Origin: Bryobacterales bacterium
Lineage (GTDB): Bacteria > Acidobacteriota > Terriglobia > Bryobacterales > Bryobacteraceae
NCBI GenBank assembly: GCA_003166475.1
Contig: PMVV01000085.1
Location: 29,295 to 63,880, forward strand
Direction of reading: 5' to 3'
Length of the DNA stretch: 34,586 bases
Below, one piece after another: positions 14,799 to 24,202 of the stretch. Each line of letters begins with the position of its first letter. Within the stretch, counting starts at the first letter, position 1. A program made the translations under genes and the position numbers. The notes under the pieces are model-generated. The model made no database searches, was not told the origin of the DNA, and saw only the letters and a program-made list of their open reading frames with translations.

Positions 14799-15518
14799 CT
14801 ACGGCCGATCCTGCAAGATCTCGATAGTTCCGCGGCCCATGCGCAGGAACACGCGCCGCTTGGGGGTCTGACTGGTGTAATCGAAGTGCGAACCCACCAG
14901 GAATTGGCTCAGACGGCTCAGACTTTTGCCCGTAAGATCCGAAGAAACGCTGCCCAATCTGGTCCTGGCGTCGATCGCGTAAGTGCCCGCGTCAGGCAGC
15001 ATTACGATCATAGATCCAGTGTGGCTGCGCACGTCGAGGTCTCCCGTCACATCACTTATCCATACGTAGCCATTGTCATGGTGGACTACCAGCCGCGAGT
15101 CGCGCGGTACATGGATCCTGTACTCAACCGTAACGCTGCGCGAGGCCTTCGGCAGGAAGCGATGGCGGGCAGGACAGATGGTCGAAATCGTCAGCTCTTT
15201 ATCGGAGCGCCGTTCGGCGGCCACGCGAACCTGCCCAAAAAGCTGCTCCGCGCTCTGCTGCTGGCTGGGTTCATAATAGCTGGCGGTCGACTTAGTAACG
15301 GTGATCTCAACCTCGGGGGCATCCCAGCCTTCCACCGTCAAGTAGCCGTACGAGTTATCGAGCCGGATGGTTCCTCCCGGCGCGAAGGGCACCCGTTCGG
15401 TGTTGGTTACTTCAAACGACTGCCTGGGTCCCTTCTCGTAGACTCCCTGCGCGCCGGAGAGCGCGTGTATCGTTCCAAGCGCGCACAGCCCGAGAGTAAT
15501 TGGCATTCTATTGGTCAT
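14799..15518 (-). CDS. Secreted DUF4097-like (adhesin-type) protein
   Basis: A 239-residue protein with a signal peptide (about 1-23, ending LSGAQG). The rest is a repetitive beta pattern in which short strands alternate, for example GTIRLDNSYGYLTVEGWDAPEVEITVT when read across 49-75, and SDVTGDLDVRSHTG. This is typical of DUF4097-like beta-helix proteins whose function is unknown. Its ATG overlaps the stop of the outer membrane channel gene (ATGA at 15518-15515), so it belongs to the efflux operon and probably acts in the periplasm or envelope. Confidence 0.75.
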   Translation of the reverse strand: MTNRMPITLGLCALGTIHALSGAQGVYEKGPRQSFEVTNTERVPFAPGGTIRLDNSYGYLTVEGWDAPEVEITVTKSTASYYEPSQQQSAEQLFGQVRVAAERRSDKELTISTICPARHRFLPKASRSVTVEYRIHVPRDSRLVVHHDNGYVWISDVTGDLDVRSHTGSMIVMLPDAGTYAIDARTRLGSVSSDLTGKSLSRLSQFLVGSHFDYTSQTPKRRVFLRMGRGTIEILQDRP

Positions 15519-16807
15519 AGTGGCCCCAAGTCCCTGTTTCCGACCGCTTGACGAAGCTGCTCCAGGGCGGTCAAATAAGCCGCTACCGCTTGACGGTAGG
15601 CAAGCTGGGTGGCGCGATAGCTACGCTCGGCGTCGAGAAAGTCGAGCAGGGCCACGGCGCCGCGGTGGTAGGCGTACTCGCTGATGTCGCGGCTCTTTTG
15701 CGCGACTTCGAGATAACTGGACTTATAGAGTTGGGCTATGCGCCCGCTTTCCTGCATCCCCTCGTAGGCGTCTTTAACGTCGGTCAGTACCTGGCCGCCG
15801 GCTGCCTTCTGCTGCTCTTCGGCTTGCCGGATGGCAATGCGTGTCTGCGCAATATTGCCCTGGTTCCGGTCGAAAATCGCCAGCGGAATGCTGAACGACC
15901 AGGTGGCGCCGCTGATGCCGTTAGCGTGCGAGTAATTAGCGGAGATAGTGGGATCCTGCTTGCCATTCGCCTTAGCCAGCGAATACTGGCTGTTGGCGGC
16001 TGTAACGCCCAACACCGCCGCGCGCAGGTCCGGCCGGTTTTGCAATGCTTTCGCCTGCAATTCGTCGATAGTGACCGCCAGCGGCCTGTATTCGAACTCG
16101 CCAACAACGTCGTAATCGGCGGACACCGACTCATAACCTAATTGTTGCCGGAGATCCGACAGGGCCTGCACCCTGTTGACCAGCGCCTGTTCGACGTCAG
16201 TCTGAAACTGCACCAACTGGATCTTGATTTTCAGGTAATCGTTCTCGCTGATGCCGCCCCGCTTGTACTGAATTTCGCCGATGTCGACAGTCTTCTGAAA
16301 GCTCTTCAGATCCGTCTGGGCCAGTTCCAGAGTCGACTCCGCAAGCTGGGCATTGACGAAGAGAGAGCCTACCTGGAACGCAACGCCGCGTTCATTATCC
16401 GTTACCTGGGCGCGCGTCACGGCGGTGGCCGCCTTGGCTGCTTCCCAGCGGCGCGCCCGCTTGTGGCCGCGTTCGATAAGATAGCTCAACCCCATGTCGC
16501 CCTCGGTCGAGCCTTGGAGGTACGCGGAAACAGTCTCACCTTGGGGATGGGAGAACAGCGGCAGGTATTCCCAATCGGTAAAGAAAGCCGGGTTCGGGCG
16601 GAGGTTGGCGGTGATTTCCGCGGCCTGGTTCTGTTGGATGGTAGTCCGGGCGGCCAGCAGGGTGTGATTATGCGCCAGCGCGAGCCGGATGGCGTCGTCG
16701 AGCGTGATTTTGGCAGGTGGCGGCGCCGCCTGTCCGAATGCCGAACCCGCACACGATATCCAAGCCAGCACGGCGCAAACCGCGCAAGTTGCGCGTTTAG
16801 TGTTCAA
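15515..16807 (-). CDS. Outer membrane efflux channel, TolC/CzcC family
   Basis: A 430-residue TolC-type protein: signal peptide (MNTKRATCAVCAVLAWISC... to about FGQ), then two OEP repeats with long helices, starting ITLDDAIRLALAHNHTLLAA and ending in YRQAVAAYLTALEQLRQAVG. It would form the outer membrane exit duct of the RND pump encoded just upstream. The start is a TTG at 16807, chosen for the perfect GGAGG six bases upstream and for the clean signal peptide it gives; the longer frame from 16858 would lie inside the pump gene. It overlaps the pump stop by 11 bases. Confidence 0.9.
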   Translation of the reverse strand: MNTKRATCAVCAVLAWISCAGSAFGQAAPPPAKITLDDAIRLALAHNHTLLAARTTIQQNQAAEITANLRPNPAFFTDWEYLPLFSHPQGETVSAYLQGSTEGDMGLSYLIERGHKRARRWEAAKAATAVTRAQVTDNERGVAFQVGSLFVNAQLAESTLELAQTDLKSFQKTVDIGEIQYKRGGISENDYLKIKIQLVQFQTDVEQALVNRVQALSDLRQQLGYESVSADYDVVGEFEYRPLAVTIDELQAKALQNRPDLRAAVLGVTAANSQYSLAKANGKQDPTISANYSHANGISGATWSFSIPLAIFDRNQGNIAQTRIAIRQAEEQQKAAGGQVLTDVKDAYEGMQESGRIAQLYKSSYLEVAQKSRDISEYAYHRGAVALLDFLDAERSYRATQLAYRQAVAAYLTALEQLRQAVGNRDLGPL

Positions 16808-19800
16808 AGGAATCCTCCGGTGTGGGTAGCACATCCTTATCGCCAGCGATCCAGACATAGAACGTGGGCAAAAGAACGATGCTCAGCAGTAGATCGGAAA
16901 TCAGGCCGCCTACAATGACGATCGCGAAGGGCCTTTGCGAATCCGATCCAATGTCGTGCGATAGCGCCGCCGGCAGGAGTCCAAGGGTCGCCACCAGCAT
17001 GGTCATCATAATGGGACGAAGTCTCAGGACCGCGCCATCGACCGCTGCATCCACGATCGAGTGGCCTCGCGCGCGGAGTTGGTTGATGTACTCGAGCATG
17101 ATGACGCCGGTTTGTACCGATACGCCGAACAGCGCCAACATGCCAACGCCCGACGATACGCTGAGATAAGTTCCGGTAAGTACCAGCGCCAGGAAGCCGC
17201 CAACGCGCGCCAGACCCACGTTCAACAGAATGAGCATCGCCCACTTAAACGACCGAAACATGGTGTATAGAATGATGAAGATTACGAGAATGGTCAGCGG
17301 AACGATGACGGCCAGCCGCGCTTCGGCCCGTTTTTCGCTCTCGTATTCGCCCGACCAACCGATGGTGTAGCCCGGCGGCATCTTCACCTTCTGGCCAATT
17401 TGCTTGATCGCGTCTTCAACCGTGGTCCCCAGATCCCGGCCTCTCACGCTGAAGGTCACCGCCACGTAACGGCTATTGCCCTCCCGGTAGATGTCGTAGG
17501 CGCCATCCTTGACCTCGACTTTACACAACTGCGCCAGAGATACCCGCTCCCCGGAAGGAGAAAGCAGACGAACATTCTCAATGGTTCTCGCTGAGTTGCG
17601 GTATGGCGCCTGGTAACGCACCACCACGTCGTAGCGCTGCTCGCCGATCAGCACCTGACTCACGGCGTTGCCGCCCACAGCAGTTTGGACGGCGTCTTGT
17701 ATATCCGCCACGTTGATTCCAAAGCGCGCCGCCTGGCGTCGATCGATCGTCAAATCGAGGTTGGGCTGGCCGAAGTCGCGTAACAGCTTCACGTCGCGCA
17801 TGCCGGCGATGCCCGACATGACACTAGTGACTTCTTCGCCCTTCTTTTCGAGGAGCTTCAAGTCATCCCCGAAGATCTTGAGCGCCAGCGAACCTTTGGT
17901 GCCGGTGAGCGTCTCTCCGACGTTGTCTTCGATGGGCTGCGAGAAGTTCCAGATCGCGCCCGGATATTTCTCAACGGCGCGATTCATGGCGGCGATCAGT
18001 TCTTCTTTGCTTTTATGAAATACCGGACGCCACTGCTCGTGCGGCTTCAAGTCGACGAAATACTCGGTGTTGCCGAATCCCCCGGTGTCGGTTCCGTCAT
18101 CGGGCCGGCCGACCTGCGACACGACCTTGCTCACTTCCGGGAAAGACGCGAAAACATAGCGCTCGTTAATAGTGAATTTTTCGGCCTCCGAAAGACTTGT
18201 GCTATTCGCAAGAGTGCCGCGCGCCCAGATAGCGCCTTCGTCCAGATGCGGCAAGAACTCCGCTCCGATGACGCCGCCAAAGCCCATGTAGATCGTCCCA
18301 GCCAGGGCGGCTATGCCGATCGCAGCCACAAACCACCGATGCTGAACGGCCCACCTCAGCCGCCGGCGGTACTGCTCCGTAAGAAATTCCATTACCAGAT
18401 TGCGCCGTTCCCGAACTCCCTTGCGGAAAAACGTGGCTGCCAGCACGGGCGCGATCAGAATCGAAAACGTCATTGCGCCAAGAAGAGCGAAAACCACGGT
18501 CCAAGCCATGGGCCGGAATAACCGCCCCTCCACGCGTTGCAGCGTGAAGATCGGCATATAGGCGGTGATGATGATGGCGATGGCGTAAAAGACCGGCCGT
18601 TGCACCTCATGGCAAGCTTCACGAATCATCTCCGCCGTCGTTTTCGGAGTTCCCACGGCGGTTTGGCGGCTGCCCCTGCTCAGGTGGCGGATTATGTTCT
18701 CCACCATGACTACCGCTCCATCGACGACCATTCCGAAATCCAGCGCGCCCAGTGAGAGCAGGTTAGCCGGGATGTGGCTCATATCCAGCCAGATCGATGC
18801 AAACAACAGAGAGAACGGAATGGTCAGCGCGACGATGATCGCGGCGCGCGCATTGAGAAGAAACAGGAAAAGGATGACGCTGACCAGAATCATGCCTTCG
18901 GTCAGGTTATGCATCACAGTGTGCAAGGTGAAATGCAGAAGATCGCTGCGATCCAGCATGGGAACGACTTTCACGCCGGGAGGCAGAATGCCGTTATTGA
19001 GTTCGTCCACTTTCTTGTGAATGGCTTCCAGCGTCGGTTCCTCTTCCGCGCCTTTGCGTAGGAGCACTCCGCCCTGGATGACATCGGGCTCGTCAACGAT
19101 GCGCCCATCCTCCAGGTGGTTGGCGCGCGCCATGTGGCCCAAGCGGATCTTAGGGCCTTGGGTCACTTCGGCGATGTCCTTCACCCGCAGGGCGGTTCCG
19201 GTCTGTGTCTTCAGGACAGTTTGTTCTATGTCGCGTACACCGCCGAAGAGTCCCAGCGCCCGGACGTTCATCTGCTGCATCCCGACTTCCACAAAGCTGC
19301 CGCCGGCATTGATGTTGTTATTGGAGATCTGCTGCTCCACCTGCCCGATGCTCAGTCCGTAGGAGACCAGCTTGCTGGGATCGATGCGCACCTGATACTC
19401 GCGGACCGTGCCTCCGAAGTCGGAAACGTCCACCACATTGGGCACGGATTTGAATTGCTTGAGCAGCACCCAGTCTTCGATAGACCGCAGTTCCATCAGG
19501 TCATAGCGGGGATTGGTGCTTCGCAGCGTGTACCAGTAGATTTGGCCCGTGGTGCTCCAATCCGTCCCGATTTGCGGTTGCAGGTTCTGTCCGGCAGGGA
19601 GATTGACTTGGGTGAGCCTTTCCAGCACCTTCTGCCGGTTCCAGTCGTTGACGGAACTGTCGTCGAAGATCATAATCACGAACGACAGACCGAAGATCGA
19701 TTCGGAACGCAGAAAGGTCATGTGGGGCATGCCAGCCATCTGGATTTCGATCGGAATGGTGACCTGCTGTTCCACCTCTTCCGCGGAGCGCCCCGCCCAT

Positions 19801-19955
19801 TGAGTAATGACCGTCACGTAGTTGTCGGCGATGTCGGGATACGCCTCCACCGGCAAGTTATGAAACGAGATGGCGCCCCAACCCAGCAATAATAGGGCAG
19901 TGGCCAACACTACGAACTTGTTGTTTAGCGCAAAGTCTACGAGACCGCGAATCAT
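16797..19955 (-). CDS. HME-family RND efflux pump (CzcA/CusA-like)
   Basis: A 1052-residue inner membrane pump of normal length with twelve expected membrane helices: one near 15-32, the rest in two groups near 340-540 and 870-1040. The proton-relay motif of the heavy-metal class is DFGMVVDGAVVMVEN, giving D406, D412 and E419, as in CzcA-type rather than CusA-type pumps. It exports divalent metal ions using the proton gradient. The precise metal cannot be told; CusA's methionine ladder was not recognised. It lies between membrane fusion protein and outer channel genes and just downstream of a two-component system. Confidence 0.93.
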   Translation of the reverse strand: MIRGLVDFALNNKFVVLATALLLLGWGAISFHNLPVEAYPDIADNYVTVITQWAGRSAEEVEQQVTIPIEIQMAGMPHMTFLRSESIFGLSFVIMIFDDSSVNDWNRQKVLERLTQVNLPAGQNLQPQIGTDWSTTGQIYWYTLRSTNPRYDLMELRSIEDWVLLKQFKSVPNVVDVSDFGGTVREYQVRIDPSKLVSYGLSIGQVEQQISNNNINAGGSFVEVGMQQMNVRALGLFGGVRDIEQTVLKTQTGTALRVKDIAEVTQGPKIRLGHMARANHLEDGRIVDEPDVIQGGVLLRKGAEEEPTLEAIHKKVDELNNGILPPGVKVVPMLDRSDLLHFTLHTVMHNLTEGMILVSVILFLFLLNARAAIIVALTIPFSLLFASIWLDMSHIPANLLSLGALDFGMVVDGAVVMVENIIRHLSRGSRQTAVGTPKTTAEMIREACHEVQRPVFYAIAIIITAYMPIFTLQRVEGRLFRPMAWTVVFALLGAMTFSILIAPVLAATFFRKGVRERRNLVMEFLTEQYRRRLRWAVQHRWFVAAIGIAALAGTIYMGFGGVIGAEFLPHLDEGAIWARGTLANSTSLSEAEKFTINERYVFASFPEVSKVVSQVGRPDDGTDTGGFGNTEYFVDLKPHEQWRPVFHKSKEELIAAMNRAVEKYPGAIWNFSQPIEDNVGETLTGTKGSLALKIFGDDLKLLEKKGEEVTSVMSGIAGMRDVKLLRDFGQPNLDLTIDRRQAARFGINVADIQDAVQTAVGGNAVSQVLIGEQRYDVVVRYQAPYRNSARTIENVRLLSPSGERVSLAQLCKVEVKDGAYDIYREGNSRYVAVTFSVRGRDLGTTVEDAIKQIGQKVKMPPGYTIGWSGEYESEKRAEARLAVIVPLTILVIFIILYTMFRSFKWAMLILLNVGLARVGGFLALVLTGTYLSVSSGVGMLALFGVSVQTGVIMLEYINQLRARGHSIVDAAVDGAVLRLRPIMMTMLVATLGLLPAALSHDIGSDSQRPFAIVIVGGLISDLLLSIVLLPTFYVWIAGDKDVLPTPEDSFEH
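16814..16818 (-). promoter_or_regulatory. Shine-Dalgarno site that sets the TTG start of the efflux channel
   Basis: The minus strand reads GGAGG, six bases, then TTG at 16807. It lies within the final codons of the RND pump gene. Confidence 0.75.
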
Positions 19956-19985
19956 TGAAGTTTTCCCCGAGTCCGGACGTCCGGC

Positions 19986-21131
19986 TTACTGCGCGAGCAC
20001 GTGGTCCAGTACAATCGCGTTGGTGACCACCTGTTGGCCTGGTGCGACGCCGGACTTGATTTCCTGCAAGCTCAGGTTGTCCGCCACGAGGTCGCCGCTG
20101 ACCACCTCCACGCGGCGAAACTTATGGTCTGGCGCCGGAACGAACACAAAATCGCGATCGTGCATGCGCAGTACGGCGGACGCCGGGATTATGGTGTGCA
20201 TCTCCGTAGTCTGACCGCGGAAGGTGGCCTTCACGAACATGCCCAGCCGCATGAATCCGGGATTCTGAACCTCGATGCGAACCTTGGCCGTCCGGATATT
20301 CGGGTCGAGGATGGCGCCGATGTTGCTGACCTTTCCCTTGAATACGCGATCCGGATATGCATTCAGGCTGATCTCCGCCGTATCGCCGAGCCGGACAGTG
20401 GCCAGATCGTTCTCGTAAACGTCGCAGACAATCCAGGTGGACGACAGGTCCGAGATAGTAAACGGGTACGGTGTATTGTAAGCCTGTACCAGCGATCCGG
20501 TGGTCGCTTGCTGGTCGGTAATGATCCCCGAAGTGGGTGCGAAGATATCCACCATGACAACCGGCTTGTCGGGATCGTTGCCCAGTAATCGGAGGTGCTC
20601 CGCCGCCGTATCCACCGCTATTTTGGCCTTGTCCTCCGTATCCTGCGCCACCTGCAGATCGTTCAGGGCGATTGCGCCGTGCTCATAAAGGTCTTTCGAG
20701 CGTTCGTACTGTGTCCGCGCGAGAATCTCATCCGCGACGGCCATCCGGTAAGTCGAATATCCCCCCGACACGTCATCGCTGCGAATGGTCATGAGCAACT
20801 GGCCTTTCTTTACCGTGTCCCCGAGGCGCGCGCGAATGGCCGTGATGCGGCCGGAGGCCAGCGAGACTACCGGGACGTTGCGGGTAATGTCCGGTGTGAC
20901 CGAGCCGGTAACCACCAACTCGGAGCTGGCGGGACGCTTGACGGCCGCCGCCAGCGGAAACTGCTCCGGATGGTCCACGGCGAACAGCGTGATGTCCACA
21001 TCGGGTGTGACTTTGGTGGGAGGGGGCGCTTCCGCGGCCTGGTCGGCCCGCGCTCCGTGACAGGCGGCCAGCGTCAACACTGATGCGATGGCGGCAACCA
21101 GACAACCAAATTTCAGATTCTTACTTTTCAT
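19986..21131 (-). CDS. RND periplasmic membrane fusion protein (CzcB-like lipoprotein)
   Basis: A 381-residue adaptor protein. The N-terminus is a lipoprotein signal, with the lipobox LAAC at 21-24, so it should be anchored by C24. Barrel-sandwich halves are seen in GRITAIRARLGDTVKKGQLL and DIFAPTSGIITDQ, with a helical hairpin between and a beta-barrel region after. It links pump to outer channel. The ATG at 21131 is used; a GTG at 21146 would add five residues. It is the first gene of the efflux operon, behind direct-repeat site 1. Confidence 0.9.
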   Translation of the reverse strand: MKSKNLKFGCLVAAIASVLTLAACHGARADQAAEAPPPTKVTPDVDITLFAVDHPEQFPLAAAVKRPASSELVVTGSVTPDITRNVPVVSLASGRITAIRARLGDTVKKGQLLMTIRSDDVSGGYSTYRMAVADEILARTQYERSKDLYEHGAIALNDLQVAQDTEDKAKIAVDTAAEHLRLLGNDPDKPVVMVDIFAPTSGIITDQQATTGSLVQAYNTPYPFTISDLSSTWIVCDVYENDLATVRLGDTAEISLNAYPDRVFKGKVSNIGAILDPNIRTAKVRIEVQNPGFMRLGMFVKATFRGQTTEMHTIIPASAVLRMHDRDFVFVPAPDHKFRRVEVVSGDLVADNLSLQEIKSGVAPGQQVVTNAIVLDHVLAQ

Positions 21132-21185
21132 AATTGAACTCGACACACTACAGGCGGCGCACCTGTTTCAGAGTAAGGCACGGCG

Positions 21186-21203
21186 CATAAGGACGGCATA
21201 AGG
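21186..21203 (-). promoter_or_regulatory. Direct-repeat operator, site 1 (RND operon)
   Basis: On the minus strand two perfect CCTTATG heptamers lie 11 bases apart (CCTTATGCCGTCCTTATG). A third partial unit, CCTTAC, follows closer to the gene (21178-21173). The site is 55 bases before the membrane fusion protein ATG and 68 bases after the response regulator stop. It fits binding by an OmpR/KdpE-type regulator, most simply the one encoded next door. Confidence 0.65.
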
Positions 21204-21270
21204 GCAGAATTAAAAATACGATCTGCCGCATAGAATCCGTCTATCGGACGGCGACGGACGGCGGGCCCGT

Positions 21271-21972
21271 TCAAGACGGTTCCCGGAAGCGATAGCCAAA
21301 GTGCAGTTCAGTGAGCAAGTACTCGGGAGCGGATGGGTCGGTTTCGAGCTTCTTCCGCAACTGATGCACGAAGGTGCGCAAGTATTCCAGTTCCTGGCCG
21401 TACTCCTCGCCCCAGACTGCGCGCAGTAGCTTCGAGTGGGCGATAGGTATCCCCGGGTGGCTCATCAGATAGTGCAGTAAGTCGAACTCTTTGGGCGTCA
21501 AACGCAGAACGGCGCCCGATTTACGCACCAGGCGGCGCTCCGGATCGACCTCGATCTCTCCGATGGAGATGGGCATGCGCGAGTCGAGCGCTGCGGTGGC
21601 GGAACGCCGGACCGCGGATCTCAAGCGCGCGGCCAGCTCCGGAATAGAGAAGGGCTTGGTAATGTAGTCGTCCGCGCCAGCGTCCAATGCCTCGATCTTG
21701 TCGGCCTCCCTGTCGCGAACCGTGAGCATCAGAATTTGACAGCGGGGAGCGTTTTTCCGGATTTCCCTGCATGCCTCGATTCCACCGATGCCGGGCATGT
21801 TGACATCCATCAGAATCGCATTGAACTGCCGGACAGCGACCGCCCGGACAGCCTGCTCCCCATTGGCTGACTCGGAGACTTCGAAGCCCAGGGCGTCTAA
21901 GGTCTTGCGCAGCACCCGCCGGAGATCGGGGTCGTCGTCGGTAACCAGAACGCTGCCATTTAAGGAAGACAT
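21271..21972 (-). CDS. KdpE/OmpR-type response regulator (second pair)
   Basis: A 233-residue regulator: receiver with D12-D14, phospho-acceptor D56 (ILMDVNMPG) and K106 (DDYITKPF); winged helix with LTPKEFDLLHYL and LRTFVHQLRKKLE. It closely resembles the regulator at 12803. The start ATG at 21972 lies one base after the kinase stop. The frame is open further upstream but that part overlaps the kinase and has no domain. Likely targets are the three CTTATG direct-repeat promoters in this window. Confidence 0.93.
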   Translation of the reverse strand: MSSLNGSVLVTDDDPDLRRVLRKTLDALGFEVSESANGEQAVRAVAVRQFNAILMDVNMPGIGGIEACREIRKNAPRCQILMLTVRDREADKIEALDAGADDYITKPFSIPELAARLRSAVRRSATAALDSRMPISIGEIEVDPERRLVRKSGAVLRLTPKEFDLLHYLMSHPGIPIAHSKLLRAVWGEEYGQELEYLRTFVHQLRKKLETDPSAPEYLLTELHFGYRFREPS

Positions 21973-21973
21973 G

Positions 21974-23458
21974 TCAGTGAGTGTGAGCGCCCGCCGCCGG
22001 GAGAGACATAGAGAAGGATGTGCCGTATCCCGCTTCGCCTTCAACCCAGACGCTTCCGCGATGAGATGCCACGATCTTCTTAACGATGGATAGCCCCAAC
22101 CCGGTGCCGGCGGGGAGGTGCTGCGTTTCCGGCGCGCGATAGAATCGTTCGAAGACACGTTCGCGATCCTGTTGGGCGATCACGATACCTTTATTCCGGA
22201 CGGTGAGGACCACGGCCGTCCCATTGGACGTGCAGGCGATCTCAATGGCCGAGCCGGGCTCGGAGTACTTGATGGCGTTGTCCACAAGTTGGGCAATGGA
22301 CGTGAGGATCAGTTCCCGATCGGCGAGAATAGGCGCCTCCGGATCGGGCATGGAAACGACAAAGCGCTGCCGGTCCGTCTCTTGATCGAGTCTTCCGATA
22401 GCGTCACGGATCGGGCCCGAGAGCAGCAGAGGTTCACACTTGGGCTTGAAGTCGGTGCTATCCAGCATGCCGGCGCTGAGCAGCCGCGATGCCAGATGAT
22501 CCAACGTGCGGGCTTGTTCGTCGATTACAGTGACCAGTTCGGTTTGCAGCTCGGTCAGGCCGCCCACAGCCAAGAGTCCGGAACTGGCCGTGCGAGCTAC
22601 CGTCAGCGGTGTTTTGAATTGATGCGCCAGAGCGTCGAGCACCGCCGTCCGCAACTGCTCGGTCTGGCGCGCCGCCTCCGCGCGGGCCTCTCGCCGCAGG
22701 GCGCGCACGCGCTCCAATGACACCGCGCTCAGCGAAGCCAACGCCGTTGCCGCCAGCTTGGTCATATGCGTATCGTGCAGTGCCAGGCCGCCCACCGCCC
22801 GTGTACCCAAGCGAAGGACGCAGTACCACGTGCCGGTCTGTGGATCGAAGCTATCGGCCGCCAGGAAATACGCATCCCGCGTCTGCTGGCCGGCCCCCGC
22901 GGCCATCTCGCCGCTTTGATACGTGGTCCCCGAGAGAGCATCGAACAGCCGAACCGCCCTCAGACCGAATGTCTCCCGGATAAGCGCTGCAATGAGGTCC
23001 CCGGACTCCCCGCGATGATCCAGCAGCAGGATCCGCCGCGACGTTTCGTAGAGGCGTTCCATCTCGCGCCGCCGTGCGACGGCCTCGACGGCTTCGATGC
23101 GGGCGCGCAACGAAAGTCTGCTGATGACCAGCGCGGTAAACTCGAACGCACCCAGCGCGACCCAGTTCGCCGGACTATTCGCAAAGCTGAATATAGGGGG
23201 AACGAAGAAATAGTTCAAGCAAGCAGCCGCAGCCACCGAGACCACCGTTGCTTGCCAAAAACCGCCGTACACGGCCGCCAACACCACGATGACAAGGTGC
23301 AGGAATCCGGTGAACGCGAAAGTCTGTTCCAGGCGAAACGATCCCCAGGTACACACCGCCAAGCCGGCAAGAGCAAGGCCGCAAGGCAGTGCGGGTGCAA
23401 GCTTCCTACTCAGCTTCCGCGGCGCTCGGTTATAGGGGGTGGCGAATGAAAGAGCCAT
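21974..23458 (-). CDS. KdpD-like sensor histidine kinase with altered catalytic motifs
   Basis: A 494-residue kinase with the same plan as the one at 11361: DUF4118 membrane region (about 24-115, with LNYFFVPPIFSF at 81-92), a GAF-like region (about 135-250), HisKA and HATPase. The phospho-acceptor H279 is followed by Gln (LAHQFKTPL) where the family has Asp or Glu. The G1 box usually reading DxGxG is NKGIV (421-425). N393 and the G2 box GTGLGLS (451-456) are normal. The KdpD P-loop and USP domains are absent. It sits in an operon with porin, secreted protein and regulator. Activity may be shifted toward phosphatase. Confidence 0.9.
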   Translation of the reverse strand: MALSFATPYNRAPRKLSRKLAPALPCGLALAGLAVCTWGSFRLEQTFAFTGFLHLVIVVLAAVYGGFWQATVVSVAAAACLNYFFVPPIFSFANSPANWVALGAFEFTALVISRLSLRARIEAVEAVARRREMERLYETSRRILLLDHRGESGDLIAALIRETFGLRAVRLFDALSGTTYQSGEMAAGAGQQTRDAYFLAADSFDPQTGTWYCVLRLGTRAVGGLALHDTHMTKLAATALASLSAVSLERVRALRREARAEAARQTEQLRTAVLDALAHQFKTPLTVARTASSGLLAVGGLTELQTELVTVIDEQARTLDHLASRLLSAGMLDSTDFKPKCEPLLLSGPIRDAIGRLDQETDRQRFVVSMPDPEAPILADRELILTSIAQLVDNAIKYSEPGSAIEIACTSNGTAVVLTVRNKGIVIAQQDRERVFERFYRAPETQHLPAGTGLGLSIVKKIVASHRGSVWVEGEAGYGTSFSMSLPAAGAHTH

Positions 23459-23470
23459 AGCCGTACGCCG

Positions 23471-24199
23471 TCACAGTTCCAGCTTGCCCATGAACTCCAT
23501 TTCGCTCAAGTCGAAAGTTTGGGCGACAACAATCCGGCCGATTTGCGCCTCGAATCGGATCTGCCGGTCTTTCCTGGCGATTTCCGCGGACAAGGGAAAC
23601 AGATAGACCACAACCAGGCCGCTGCCCCGCTGGAAGACCTCAACGCTGACCGGCTTCACATCCTTTTTCCCCTCGCGCTTCAAAGCGGCCAGGCTCTTCA
23701 GAGGCTTGCCCAACTCTTCGGGCTCGCCCTTGAAACCGGCGCCGGGAATGCCGTAGACGGCGATGCGATAGCCGTCGCCTTCCAACGTGGGAGGCTCGGC
23801 CTCGTGCGATTTCAACTCCGCGAGCTGAACCGGGAGAGCGCTCTCCCAAACCAGTTTCAACGTGATAGGCTGGGCAAGTGACCGGGCGCTGCGGTCATCG
23901 CCACCGGGGCCCGAGAAGACATTCGGCGACACCGTTGGTCCGCTGCCCTTGGGGTCCACCCCCTCATTGCCGACGCCGCGCGGTTGTCCCATTTGTCCGC
24001 CATCCCTCAGTTGGTCCTCAGTCAGACGGCGCGTGATGACGGCTCTATTCTCCTTCACCCAAGGCGACCGGGCGAGGATCTGCCTGGCATCCTCTTCGGT
24101 CCACTCGGCGGCCGGCTTGCTGCGCCAAGCCGGATCCGCGGCCATCAGGCCAGCCGCGGCTACGATCAGGCACGCCGATTGTATTGCAAAGCTGCGCAT
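23471..24199 (-). CDS. Secreted protein of unknown function
   Basis: A 242-residue protein with a signal peptide (MRSFAIQSACLIVAAAGLMA). After it comes a short conserved-looking helix WTEEDARQILARSPWVK (33-49), a Gly/Pro-rich low-complexity section (about 67-105), then a predicted alpha/beta region ending in KLEL. I have the impression that WTEEDA..IL..SPW proteins recur in Acidobacteriota, but I cannot name a family. The gene starts four bases after the porin stop and ends 13 bases before the kinase, so it is in the same operon. It could be a periplasmic partner of porin or kinase. Confidence 0.75.
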   Translation of the reverse strand: MRSFAIQSACLIVAAAGLMAADPAWRSKPAAEWTEEDARQILARSPWVKENRAVITRRLTEDQLRDGGQMGQPRGVGNEGVDPKGSGPTVSPNVFSGPGGDDRSARSLAQPITLKLVWESALPVQLAELKSHEAEPPTLEGDGYRIAVYGIPGAGFKGEPEELGKPLKSLAALKREGKKDVKPVSVEVFQRGSGLVVVYLFPLSAEIARKDRQIRFEAQIGRIVVAQTFDLSEMEFMGKLEL

Positions 24200-24202
24200 C
24201 CG

